From the NCBI GenBank assembly GCA_016845285.1, contig JAERSX010000515.1:1-12139 (forward strand): a stretch of DNA of 12,139 bases, written 5' to 3'. The position numbers and the translations under genes are program-made. The notes under the pieces were generated by a model, which saw only the letters and a list, made by a program, of their open reading frames with translations, was not told where the DNA came from and did not search any database. This DNA comes from Deltaproteobacteria bacterium (GTDB lineage: Bacteria; Myxococcota_A; UBA796; UBA2385). Shown here one piece after another: positions 1-7,272 of the stretch (its first letter is position 1; each line of letters begins with the position of its first letter).

Positions 1-2
1 CC

Positions 3-890
3 ATACCCAAGGCCATTATTCCCTTATCGCTGCTCATCAGCATGTTGTCCGCCTGTGGCGGAGCTGACCGAACCACGTGGGCGACGGGGGCCGGCACGGG
101 CGACGACCACGGCGAGGCCGGCGACACAGCGGCCGATCCAGAAGACTGGTCCTTCGTCGACTGTGGCGAACCACTTCCAGGCATACCTTGGGGAGATGCC
201 ACCGATGGTTCGGTGGGCTGGGAAGAGGGCACCCTCGACGACTTCGACCCCAGCGCGCTGCCCGAAGAGATCGATCTCTCTCACATCGACGACTACTACC
301 TGGTGGTGCTCAGCTTCGCACTCAGAGAGAACCTCGGAGACACCGTGGCGCGGGACGATGTCCTCGCCAAGGGTGAGCTCGGCCTGGTGGTGCTCGCCGC
401 CATCTTCAATGAGCGCGGCTCCAACGCCGGCATCGACTACGACATCTTCGAGAAGGGCCTCACGCGGTACTACACCTGCTCTCTGGGACTGCCATCCTCA
501 CTGGTGGGCTTTCGCGAAGCGGTGTTCGACTACTCAGCACACAGCTCGGTCGACATCGACTCGAGCAATCACTGCGGCACCGTCAGGGTCACCCGCGATC
601 TCGAGGCCGGCTTCATCGTCTCCGAGACGCTGCTGCAGGCCGGCACCGACGACGAAACAGTCCGTGAGACCGAGATCCTCATGCTGAACGAACGAGACGA
701 CGGCGCCATGGACTTCTTCGTCTATGGCCCCTACGGCTGGCTCACCGACCGCACCACCATCGACTACAATGAAGGAACACAAGATGACTACATTGGAGCC
801 TCACCGGCCTGGTGTATGAACTGTCACTACGACAGCGACAACATGAGCTTTGACGTGACCAGCCCAACCGACCATGGGTACTGCGACTAG
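3..890 (+). CDS. Lipoprotein with C-terminal CxxCH motif, 5'-partial
   Basis: The frame is open to the left edge, and the first ATG (position 42) falls four residues before a cysteine in the lipobox L-S-A-C. The codons before it encode a hydrophobic run (IIPLSLLIS). The real start therefore lies left of the window, and the protein is a signal-peptidase II lipoprotein with Gly at +2. After the cysteine comes an acidic, low-complexity linker (D, E, G, T), then a globular region of about 230 residues. Counting from the ATG at 42, C258, C261 and H262 form C-M-N-C-H inside an 'S-P-A-W-C-M-N-C-H-Y-D' stretch close to the C-terminus. CxxCH is the covalent haem attachment motif of c-type cytochromes. 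A single copy in an unknown protein could also be a metal site or coincidence. I do not recognise the family. Confident as a gene, unsure of function. Confidence 0.78.
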   Translation: MPKAIIPLSLLISMLSACGGADRTTWATGAGTGDDHGEAGDTAADPEDWSFVDCGEPLPGIPWGDATDGSVGWEEGTLDDFDPSALPEEIDLSHIDDYYLVVLSFALRENLGDTVARDDVLAKGELGLVVLAAIFNERGSNAGIDYDIFEKGLTRYYTCSLGLPSSLVGFREAVFDYSAHSSVDIDSSNHCGTVRVTRDLEAGFIVSETLLQAGTDDETVRETEILMLNERDDGAMDFFVYGPYGWLTDRTTIDYNEGTQDDYIGASPAWCMNCHYDSDNMSFDVTSPTDHGYCD

Positions 891-1139
891 TGCGCACCCA
901 GGACGATCCACGGCCTGGGGCGACGAGCGGAAGGAACTGACGCCCGGCAAACACCGAAGCCCACCGTGTCCGAGGCGAGGATAGCTGCAAGCACGACACC
1001 CACGTTGGGAACGAAGTGTAGCGACTCGAGACAGGACACCGGTTGAGCCACCAATCAGCGGAGCTGGCCACACCACGCCCGCAACCAGCACCGTATGGAC
1101 CGTTGCCCCCAATTAAAACCATGAACCGGATGACTTACG

Positions 1140-1913
1140 ATGAATGCCGTACAGACCGTGATTGAGAACGCGATGCTCGACGAGCTCGACTCGAGGGGCT
1201 TGATGCCGATCGCCAGAGCTCGCGCCCTGCTGGCCGCAACCACTGAGTTCCGAAGGGGCGAAACCCACATCGTCGACGGTGCAGTGGTATTCGACAGCGA
1301 CCGCCTCTGGGCTGCCTTGCTTTCCTTGGACGACGCAGAGGAATTCAACCGCGAAGCGAAGCGGCTCGACTGGTTCTTCCATCCCCGCTCACCGCTCGAT
1401 GCCGCAGCCCACACGCGATTTGGCGATGGAATCATCGACTGGCTCGAGAGCTGTCTGCTGCCAAATGGCGTGTTGTTCAACGTCCCCTGCTGCGTGATTG
1501 CCCATCTGCTCGCTGTTGGAACCCCCCGCGCCTTCCATGTCGCCAACGAGACTCGTGATGTAGATTCCCGGCAAGACCCAGAGTATGGACCCGGACTGTT
1601 CTCACCAGACAGCCCTGGAGACTACGATGAGTACGACTTGCCGGCTTCTCCCGCCGGGGGCGCCTATTCCGGTGAAGGGCACAACATGCTCATGAGCTGG
1701 ATGGGTCGCCACCCAGGCATTGCGATTCCACTCCTGGCAGACATGGCCGACGCCGAGAGCACCGACGACGCCAAACGCCGCGCTGCATTCATCATCAAGA
1801 ACGTCCTTGCTCCCAACGACCACAGCTGGGGGGCTTTCCAGATCATCGCTGATGAACGCGGGGAAGCTTGGACCACGGCCCTCTTCGAGCGGCTGGACGC
1901 CCCTCTGCCCTGA
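1140..1913 (+). CDS. Hypothetical protein, 257 aa
   Basis: I do not recognise this protein. It is soluble by eye: no signal peptide and no convincing membrane segment. It is acidic, with a helical N-terminal third (MNAVQTVIENAMLDELDSRG), a Pro/Gly/Asp/Tyr-rich loop around residues 145-180 (DSPGDYDEYDLPASPAGGAY), and a helical C-terminal part with HEAT-like alternation (PLLADMADAESTDDAKRRAAFIIKNVLA). The start is the first ATG after an in-frame TGA only three codons upstream. The Shine-Dalgarno sequence is weak, so the ATG at 1174 (MLDELDSRG) is a possible alternative. It stands alone: 249 bp from the preceding lipoprotein gene and about 270 bp from the next certain start. The composition matches the flanking genes. 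Sure that it is coding, no idea of role. Confidence 0.65.
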   Translation: MNAVQTVIENAMLDELDSRGLMPIARARALLAATTEFRRGETHIVDGAVVFDSDRLWAALLSLDDAEEFNREAKRLDWFFHPRSPLDAAAHTRFGDGIIDWLESCLLPNGVLFNVPCCVIAHLLAVGTPRAFHVANETRDVDSRQDPEYGPGLFSPDSPGDYDEYDLPASPAGGAYSGEGHNMLMSWMGRHPGIAIPLLADMADAESTDDAKRRAAFIIKNVLAPNDHSWGAFQIIADERGEAWTTALFERLDAPLP

Positions 1914-2182
1914 TTGACCCACCACGCCGCACGATACGCCTGTGACAGGCTGCGCGTGCGGGCCGCGTGTACGAAGCGCTGAGGAACTTGAATGCACTCC
2001 TGACACCCACCTACGCGGTGGTGGTGCTTGTTGTGGTGGGAGTTGGCGCATGGCGACGGCAGCTCACACGGAGGAGGAGCCTGTTTCAGGCCGCCGGACT
2101 GTCCCTTGCGATGGGGTGGCCAACCGCCATCCAGGCCAAAGATGCGATATCCAGCGGGCGCCCCCGTGAGGATGGAAGCGCT

Positions 2183-2542
2183 ATGAGCAGCAAGACCGAT
2201 GAGCGAATGGCACGGATGACCTTTGCGTCGGTGTATCCTCTGTATGTTGCAAAGGTAGAGAAAAAGGGACGCTCAGAGGCCGAGCTGCGTCGAGTGATCG
2301 AGTGGCTCACGGGGTTTGATACGTCCGCCATTGAAGAGCACATCGCCAGCGGGGCTACACTTCAGGTCTTCTTCAGTCGGGCACAGCTGAACCCCAACGC
2401 CCACCTGATCACCGGCGTGATCTGTGGCCATCGGGTGGAAGACATCGACAACCCTTTGACGCAACAGATCAGGTATCTGGACAAGTTGGTCGATGAACTT
2501 GCGAAGGGTCGCAAATTGGACAGGATCCTGAGGGGCGAGTGA
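2183..2542 (+). CDS. DUF2200 domain protein
   Basis: The 119-residue product matches what I know of DUF2200 along its whole length: an N-terminal R-x-A-R-M-T-F-A-S-V-Y-P-L-Y-V-A-K-V-E-K-K-G-R block, then R-V-I-E-W-L-T-G-F, a central N-P-N-A-x-L-I-T-G-V-I-C-G segment, and the C-terminal I-R-Y-L-D-K-L-V-D-E-L-A-K-G. Family members are small single-domain cytoplasmic proteins of about 115-125 residues with no established function, so the ATG at 2183, preceded by GGAAG, gives the expected length. The same frame stays open upstream to a GTG at 1967 and would add 72 residues, including a hydrophobic run (YAVVVLVVVGVGAW) that is not part of DUF2200. I treat this as upstream sequence, but a membrane-anchored longer form is not excluded. 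The phosphatase gene follows after about 240 bp. Confidence 0.92.
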   Translation: MSSKTDERMARMTFASVYPLYVAKVEKKGRSEAELRRVIEWLTGFDTSAIEEHIASGATLQVFFSRAQLNPNAHLITGVICGHRVEDIDNPLTQQIRYLDKLVDELAKGRKLDRILRGE

Positions 2543-2783
2543 GCGTGGATTGGCTGAGGAGCTCCTTGGGCAGTTGGGACGTCCTCTTCGGCGTCTGGTG
2601 ACCGGAGCGCTGAAGAACGGTCAGCTCTCGCGGCAAGGGTATCTGCCTCCGCGTGAGACGCCGGTCCGCGTCACCCTGTCAGGCGGCCGAGGCTGGGGAG
2701 TTGGGCACCCGCTCCCGAACGCTCAACGACATGGCCTCTCCGGAGTGGAAACACGGTGTCGGCGAATGGGGTACGAAGACGGC

Positions 2784-3488
2784 ATGAACCTCGAAGTCAT
2801 CGGCACCTGGAACCTGCGGGATGTGGGTGCCTCCCGCGCGCGGTTGCCACCAAGGTGCCTCTTCCGCTCAGGGAGTCTTCATCGGTTGGATAGCGACGGC
2901 TGGGCTCAGCTGACGGGATCTGGGGTTCGGGCCGTTGTAGACCTCCGGACGACAGAGGAGATGGTGCGAGCGCCCTCCCGTCCGCCGACCGAAGTCGAAG
3001 TCTTGCATGTTCCCCTCGAGGACGGACTGCACGGCACCGAGCAGTTTCGAAGGTGGTTTGAGTCGGGAGAGATCGCAACGCCCCTCTATTACATCGAGTT
3101 CTTCGATGCTTGGGGTGAACGTGTCATATCGGCTCTCGAAGCGATCGCGAGTGCAGGCCCAGGCGTTCTCATCCACTGCAAGAAGGGGTGCGACCGCACA
3201 GGAATGTTGGTTGGCTTGATCTTGGATGGATTGGGTGTAGAACGTGGTGCGATCGCGTCAGATTACTTGCAGACACAGGCTCGGATTGCGGGCGCTTCTG
3301 CAAGGCGGCTCGGAGTAACCGACGACACTCGAGAGATTGCAGCCGTCATGCAGGCGGCCGGCAAGACGCTCGAGGATGCTCTGGTCGAGTTCTTGGACCA
3401 CGCCAAGGACAGGTGCGCCGACTTCGGTCCAATGATTGCGTCGAGGTGGGGCCTCGACCTGCCATTGACGGAGCAGCCTGGCGTCTGA
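2784..3488 (+). CDS. Tyrosine-protein phosphatase, Y_phosphatase3-like
   Basis: A 234-residue protein with the landmarks of the Y_phosphatase3 (PF13350) group of bacterial protein tyrosine/lipid phosphatases. It has an N-terminal W-N-L-R-D-V-G near residue 9, L-F-R-S-G-S-L, then G-V-R-A-V-V-D-L-R-T-T-E-E, and the catalytic P-loop H131-C132-K-K-G-C-D-R138-T-G. Cys132 should be the nucleophile and Arg138 the phosphate-binding arginine (CX5R). No signal peptide is visible, so it is probably cytoplasmic. The start at 2784 leaves ten residues before N-L-R-D. ATG 2766 is equally possible, and neither has a strong ribosome site. The frame continues open upstream to a TTG at 2550, but that stretch is Arg/Gly-rich and matches nothing in the family. 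The gene faces the minus-strand lipoprotein gene convergently. A short 6-bp stem (CGAGGG/CCCTCG, 3539-3556) lies between them without a T-run. Confidence 0.92.
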   Translation: MNLEVIGTWNLRDVGASRARLPPRCLFRSGSLHRLDSDGWAQLTGSGVRAVVDLRTTEEMVRAPSRPPTEVEVLHVPLEDGLHGTEQFRRWFESGEIATPLYYIEFFDAWGERVISALEAIASAGPGVLIHCKKGCDRTGMLVGLILDGLGVERGAIASDYLQTQARIAGASARRLGVTDDTREIAAVMQAAGKTLEDALVEFLDHAKDRCADFGPMIASRWGLDLPLTEQPGV

Positions 3489-3575
3489 CACCGAGGGGGA
3501 GACGACGGCCTCGAGCGGCACACGCGCAAGGCAGAACACGAGGGAGCGTGCCCTCGCCACCTCCGATGACACCGT

Positions 3576-4478
3576 CTAGGGGCCCTCGAAGCCGGCCAAC
3601 GCTTCGAAGAGCGCCTTCGAGCGGCTGAGGTCGGCGTCCGTGTTGCCGTCGACGCGCACGCCGACCACCACCTTACAGTGCGCCACGACTGCGATGGCTT
3701 CGCCAAGCTCCGCCTCATGGGCGGTGGGCCAGAAGTGGGAATCCAGGTCCGCACCCACACAGCGAAAGCCCACACGTGCTTGCGTGCCATCGGCTGTGGT
3801 GCCGGCGATCTCATGTCCGGGGTGGCCGGAGTCGTTCGGGTTGGTGGTGTCGACACGCTGGGACGTGCGCATCGACACATTCTCATACCCCTCGCCCTCG
3901 AGCACCTTCGTGGCGGTCTCGATGAGGTCTGGTGCAATGACCAGCGATGTATCGACCACCGCCGTGCGAGGACGGAGCCAAGAGGTCTCAGGCAGCGTCA
4001 TGGCCGCGATCGGCTCTGCCGGATCGGACGCCCGGCTCAACAGCGCCGCAAGCAATTCTTGCGAGGCCTCTTCGTTGATCTGATCCGCCTCCCTCACCGC
4101 GACGACCAGCAGCCGATCGCCGCGCTCAGCATGGGCGCCATCGAGCGTCACCAGCGGGCGGCTGTGCTCTCGGGCGAAGTCGGTCTCGAAGATGTGGACC
4201 GCCACCTCCGCCCGCTCCCCGGAGGCACCGCGCCAGCTCAACGAAAACGCCCCCTCCTCCGGGCCCGTGTTGGCGCGTCCGCCCGTGTAGCCGGCCGAGC
4301 GCAGCACATCCCGGGCCTTGGGGTCGGTCAGCTGGTCGAGCGAGGCGAAGGCGGCCTCTGCCGACGGGTCGCCGGCCGAGACCTTGGGCGCCGCTGTGGC
4401 CGGACCGGTGGCCTCCGCTTGTGGTGGGTCGCAGCCCATGAGGGAGAGGAGGACGAAGACAATTTGTACAGCGCTCAT
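3576..4478 (-). CDS. Lipoprotein with tandemly duplicated domain
   Basis: A 300-residue minus-strand protein. From the ATG at 4478 the N-terminus is MSAVQIVFVLLSLMGC, a short signal peptide ending in lipobox L-M-G-C with Asp at +2, then an Ala/Pro/Thr linker. A longer version starting at 4535 would put 19 extra residues before the signal peptide, so I rejected it. The mature part looks like two diverged copies of a domain of about 110 residues. Copy 1 runs A-R-D-V-L-R-S-A-G-Y ... G-E-R-A-E-V-A-V-H ... R-L-L-V-V-A-V ... L-L-A-A-L-L-S. Copy 2 runs A-T-K-V-L-E-G-E-G-Y ... G-T-Q-A-R-V-G-F-R ... K-V-V-V-G-V-R-V ... A-L-F-E-A-L-A-G. I know no family name. There is no clear Shine-Dalgarno, but TACAAT sits 7 nt before the ATG, which would fit a leaderless transcript. 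Confidence 0.78.
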   Translation of the reverse strand: MSAVQIVFVLLSLMGCDPPQAEATGPATAAPKVSAGDPSAEAAFASLDQLTDPKARDVLRSAGYTGGRANTGPEEGAFSLSWRGASGERAEVAVHIFETDFAREHSRPLVTLDGAHAERGDRLLVVAVREADQINEEASQELLAALLSRASDPAEPIAAMTLPETSWLRPRTAVVDTSLVIAPDLIETATKVLEGEGYENVSMRTSQRVDTTNPNDSGHPGHEIAGTTADGTQARVGFRCVGADLDSHFWPTAHEAELGEAIAVVAHCKVVVGVRVDGNTDADLSRSKALFEALAGFEGP

Positions 4479-4718
4479 GGCGACGATTGTACCGTATGCA
4501 GCAGGGCCTCCCCATGGGTCGACAAGCACGGTCACCCGGCTTCGACCGGCCCGATTGCTGCCCGCCGGGGCCTACACAGAGGGGCAGCAACCCCGGCCCC
4601 TGAGCAGGTGAGCAGGTGCCCATGCAGCTCCCGCGCTGACTGCTCCGATGGCAGGCTGAGCGAAAGGGGCCGGTCCATCCTCAGTCGAGACAGACGGGCT
4701 CCGTCAGATTGCCATGCC

Positions 4719-5249
4719 TCACTCTTCGCAGCGCTCCGCAATCACTTCTACTGTGTTGAGGATCTCATCCATGAAGTCTTGGACGTACGCGATGGTTTCC
4801 GGGTCTTCCTCGTCAAGCGCCGTCTCGGCATGATCAAACACCGTCTTCGACATCTCCTCGGCTCCCGCAAGCTGCATGGCTGGGCAGTCTCGGTAGGCTT
4901 CCAAGAGGCCATCGAGCACGTCCACGTCATGCTCGAGTTGAGCGCACATCTCCTTCAGCTGTTGAGCACGGAGACCCACAGCCAGCTCATGGCGATCGAC
5001 GCCTACCGAGGACTCAACCTCTCCTTCTTCGCCCTCGGGCACGGACCCGTCATCAGCCTCGCTCACCAGCGGACCTGCTCGAGCGGGAGACCCAGACGAT
5101 CCCGAGGGGGTCTCATTGCTGTGGAATTCGGTCGGGAGCGGCCCAGCTGGGGCCGCCAGCACGGACCTCTCCACCTCAGCGCCCGAGTCTCTCCCTGCGG
5201 CCCAAGAGGCCACGGCCGCCACAGCCACAAGAGCCGTCAGTGGTCCCAA
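4719..5249 (-). CDS. Hypothetical membrane-anchored helical protein
   Basis: A 176-residue reading frame not recognised as any family. It starts with a TTG, the first usable start after an in-frame TGA. It opens with one hydrophobic segment (residues 3-18, LTALVAVAAVASWAAG) that could be a signal peptide or anchor. Then comes a Ser/Pro/Glu-rich linker to about residue 80, and a charged, strongly helical domain with three cysteines (K-E-M-C, Y-R-D-C, E-R-C-E-E at the very end) and heptad-like leucines (residues 90-120). This layout suggests an exported or membrane-tethered coiled coil. A longer plus-strand open frame covers the same DNA, but it is Arg/His/Cys-rich and spans two antisense genes, so the minus strand is preferred. 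The start and lack of a clear ribosome site are weak points. Same orientation as the lipoprotein gene 240 bp downstream. Confidence 0.58.
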   Translation of the reverse strand: MGPLTALVAVAAVASWAAGRDSGAEVERSVLAAPAGPLPTEFHSNETPSGSSGSPARAGPLVSEADDGSVPEGEEGEVESSVGVDRHELAVGLRAQQLKEMCAQLEHDVDVLDGLLEAYRDCPAMQLAGAEEMSKTVFDHAETALDEEDPETIAYVQDFMDEILNTVEVIAERCEE

Positions 5250-5846
5250 GATCCGCAGGGCAGTGTCGATTCAGCAACCTCGCTTTCCCCTGCAGCCTAC
5301 CACTCCCGAGACCTCAGAAGGTGTTCCCTTCGCTTGGACCAAGGCAGCGAGCCAAGGTGGCCAACGAGCGAACCTCGTATCCCCATAGACATCCAACGGA
5401 CTCGTTGACAGCGCGGCGCTCTTCGGCCCAGAACATGAGAATGATGCGAACAGACTTCTTCGCTGGTTGGCACACGTAGAGGAGCAGGCTCGGGAGCGTT
5501 CACAGCGTCCGGCCTGGATGGGGCGGGTGCGCGGACAGGCCCATCAGCCCTGTCGTGCCGACGTACACAGCGCACCTTCGGTCGACCGACCACAGTGGCA
5601 GCGAGGAAAGATGGCCGTGGTCGTCTCGCAGCCATCACAACGAAGCCGGGAGCCATATCGCCCAACGTGTTTGCGGGAGACGCTGTTGCCACGACCCGGA
5701 GCGGAGCTCGGTGCCATCCCAGCGAGAAGGCCATCAACGTCCGGCTGCTCGGCAAGCGCGGAGAGATGGATCGTGCGGACGAGCTGGAGCACGACTTCCA
5801 GGGTGGCCACCTCGGCAGCTCGGCCTGCCTCGCTCCGAGCTGCCCC
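5250..5846. other. Gap of about 600 bp with attC-like half site
   Basis: No convincing gene. The open frames on both strands here are Arg/Pro/His/Cys-rich and share nothing with known families. The one structured item is the attC-like half site at 5658-5692, followed by GGAGCGGAGC and CCAGCGAG segments like those near the other attC sites. The gap separates the three-gene membrane operon (5847-7959) from the two unknown minus-strand genes (3576-5249), so it may be an old cassette junction. Confidence 0.5.
5658..5692 (+). repeat. attC-like half site (copy A of 35-bp repeat)
   Basis: It starts TCGCCCAACG and continues through TTGCGGGAGACGC to GTTGCCAC. It matches 11889-11923 at 31 of 35 positions by eye. 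Its first 28 positions also align with the left half of the complete attC at 10729-10791 (shared CGCCYAACGTG and GAGACGC). GCCCAAC at 5660-5666 fits the R'' consensus RYYYAAC. No GTTRRRY partner occurs within 150 bp downstream, so it looks like a decayed or half attC rather than a functional site. Confidence 0.55.
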
Positions 5847-6923
5847 TCAGCCCGCGCTGGATCCGGCGTTGTTCACGGCAAGGAGCACCAGAGGCGTGAT
5901 GAAGACCACCGCGCCCACCAGCAACCAAACGGCTTCGGGGCCGGTGTGGGCCGCTCGGGCCAGGGGTGTGTCCTCGACACCTCGCTGGGCCCGAGCGGTT
6001 CGAAGCCGCCGCTGCACGGGTCCGAGGATCAGCTCGGCGAGGATCAGGGCATAAACCCAGGAGACCACCGCGGTCGCGACGCCTTGGCCTACCCGTTCGG
6101 GATCGTCGAGGTGGCTCATGACGGCGATGCTGCCCACGAGAAAGCCCAGGGAGGCCATGGCGTAGATGAGGCTCCTGAGGCTTCGCACGATGTGGTGTCG
6201 CTGCTCCAGCTCCTTCCGTGTGGAGTCGCTGGAGCCGGCCCCGACCCACAGAGTGTCCTTCAAGGCGCCGGGACCGTGCCACCCCGCAGCGAAGAGCAGG
6301 CTGGCGCACACCATGAGGGCTGCGGCGGCCTGCAACAGATCTCCGGGATGCTCTCCCTCGACGGCCTGGGCGCCGGCCAGGAAGAGCCCGGTGAGACCGA
6401 TGACGGCAAAGTAGGTCGATCCCCGACGGACTTCCGGGGGCTCGCCGAGGGAGCCCTCGCTGGCGGCCTGCTCCCCCCAGGCCTGGAAGCCCTGGCCGCG
6501 AATTGCCAACTGGCGGATCAGCGGTGCCAGGCACAGCTCGCTCGCGTACACCGTGTACAAGCAGGCGATCCAGGCGACTGCGACACCCGGTCCGATCTTG
6601 CTTGGATCGCCGAAATGGGCCAGGACCACGATCAGTCCGAGGACCGTGGCGAGCGCCCCACCCGCAAAGCAGGATCGGCGGAGGCCTTGCAGAACTTCGA
6701 TCCAGCGAAGTGCGGTGCCCGGCGGGAGAGCGTCGGTGTTGCAGCTGGCCTGGAGGGCCCGGACGAGGTCCCTGCGATGGCAGACCCCGGCGACCGAGAT
6801 CGGCAGCAGGATCGACAGGAGGGCCGGCGCCGCGCCCCAGAGACCTCCGATGTCTTCCCCTTGAAGAACGTGGACTGCGGGAACGGTGGCCAATGCCAAC
6901 AGAAGCAAGACGACACGGTTCAC
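5847..6923 (-). CDS. MotA/TolQ/ExbB-like polytopic membrane protein, internally duplicated
   Basis: A 358-residue protein with several hydrophobic segments. It starts with a signal-like helix (residues 3-20), and further segments lie near 30-47, 85-103, 112-135, 172-188, 199-213, 255-270, 282-300 and 332-350. Two stretches look alike: residues 88-139 (G-x-L-A-T-V-L-G-L-I-V-V-L-A-H-F-G-D-P ... I-G-P-G-V-A-V-A ... A-S-E-L-C-L-A-P) and 256-307 (L-G-F-L-V-G-S-I-A-V-M-S-H-L-D-D-P ... V-G-Q-G-V-A-T-A ... A-E-L-I-L-G-P). The pattern of small residues, D-P, G-x-G-x-A, and a helix ending A-x-L-x-x-x-P recalls the proton-channel helices of MotA/TolQ/ExbB, which form ion-driven motors. Those proteins carry it once. 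The GTG start is fixed by a perfect AGGAGG 4 nt upstream (6928-6933) that overlaps the stop of the preceding gene. Family placement is inference. Confidence 0.82.
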   Translation of the reverse strand: MNRVVLLLLALATVPAVHVLQGEDIGGLWGAAPALLSILLPISVAGVCHRRDLVRALQASCNTDALPPGTALRWIEVLQGLRRSCFAGGALATVLGLIVVLAHFGDPSKIGPGVAVAWIACLYTVYASELCLAPLIRQLAIRGQGFQAWGEQAASEGSLGEPPEVRRGSTYFAVIGLTGLFLAGAQAVEGEHPGDLLQAAAALMVCASLLFAAGWHGPGALKDTLWVGAGSSDSTRKELEQRHHIVRSLRSLIYAMASLGFLVGSIAVMSHLDDPERVGQGVATAVVSWVYALILAELILGPVQRRLRTARAQRGVEDTPLARAAHTGPEAVWLLVGAVVFITPLVLLAVNNAGSSAG

Positions 6924-6927
6924 AGGA

Positions 6928-6933
6928 CCTCCT
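6928..6933 (-). promoter_or_regulatory. Ribosome binding site AGGAGG for the MotA-like gene
   Basis: A perfect AGGAGG, four bases before the GTG start at 6923. It overlaps the first base of the TGA (6933-6935) ending the small upstream gene, which suggests translational coupling. It also decides the start of the membrane protein. Confidence 0.8.
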
Positions 6934-7250
6934 CACTTCCTCGAGGGCCCGGCCTGACACACCGGGCTGACTTCGGTCAGGGCCGGCGGTGCCGCCTCCT
7001 TGGGCTCGAAACAGAGTAGGACAGGAACGTGGCTTCCTCCGAGGAGTTTCTGGAAGGGCAGGCGGTCCTCTGCCCAGGGGACCAGCTCACGCGACAGCCC
7101 GTGATCCCGGAGCTGGGCTGACCATCGCTGATCACCGTGTGGACACAGCTGAGGTCGACTGATGACCGCGCGATCTCTGAGTCGGGGGCCGTGCCATCGA
7201 GGGGAGTCCAGGGCCACCACCGCCCCCGATTCCAGTCGGGTGGCTGCCAA
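6933..7250 (-). CDS. Small hypothetical protein between methyltransferase and MotA-like gene
   Basis: An unrecognised frame of 105 residues from a TTG at 7250. The frame extends 14 codons further upstream before a stop, so the true start is uncertain. It begins 23 bp past the methyltransferase stop and ends 10 bp before the membrane protein's GTG, exactly where an operon gene would be expected. Codons have G/C-rich third positions, and the C-terminal half reads like protein (R-E-L-V-P-W-A-E-D-R-L-P-F-Q-K-L-L-G-G, V-P-V-L-L-C-F-E-P-K-E-A). The other frames here are richer in Arg, Ser and Trp. No signal peptide, membrane helix or motif is seen. The alternative is a non-coding operon spacer. Confidence 0.42.
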   Translation of the reverse strand: MAATRLESGAVVALDSPRWHGPRLRDRAVISRPQLCPHGDQRWSAQLRDHGLSRELVPWAEDRLPFQKLLGGSHVPVLLCFEPKEAAPPALTEVSPVCQAGPSRK

Positions 7251-7272
7251 GCAACCGATGGCGCCGCCATCC

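Noticed and set aside
862..1010. GCCCAAC (862) and GTTGGGA (1004) as a possible attC
   Set aside because: The outer boxes could fit the consensus loosely, but the adjacent bases do not form a second paired box and the left box is inside the lipoprotein gene.
2550..2783. N-terminal extension of the phosphatase from a TTG at 2550
   Set aside because: The extra 78 residues are Arg/Gly-rich, not part of the family, and start at a TTG with no ribosome site.
3539..3556. A 6-bp stem between the convergent genes as a terminator
   Set aside because: CGAGGG/CCCTCG with a 6-nt loop is short and has no T-run on either strand, so I only mention it.
3678..5408. A 576-codon open frame on the plus strand
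   Set aside because: It is very rich in Arg, His, Ser and Cys, has no recognisable domain and lies antisense to two better-supported minus-strand genes, one with a clear lipoprotein signal.
5734..6960. A 408-codon minus-strand frame overlapping the MotA-like gene
   Set aside because: Arg/Pro/Ser-rich translation typical of an out-of-frame reading of GC-rich DNA; the overlapping frame has the better start and membrane helices.
5595..7019. A 474-codon open frame on the plus strand
   Set aside because: It is antisense to the MotA-like gene, which has hydrophobic segments, an internal repeat and a perfect ribosome site. The plus-strand translation is Gly/Asp/Gln-rich without structure.
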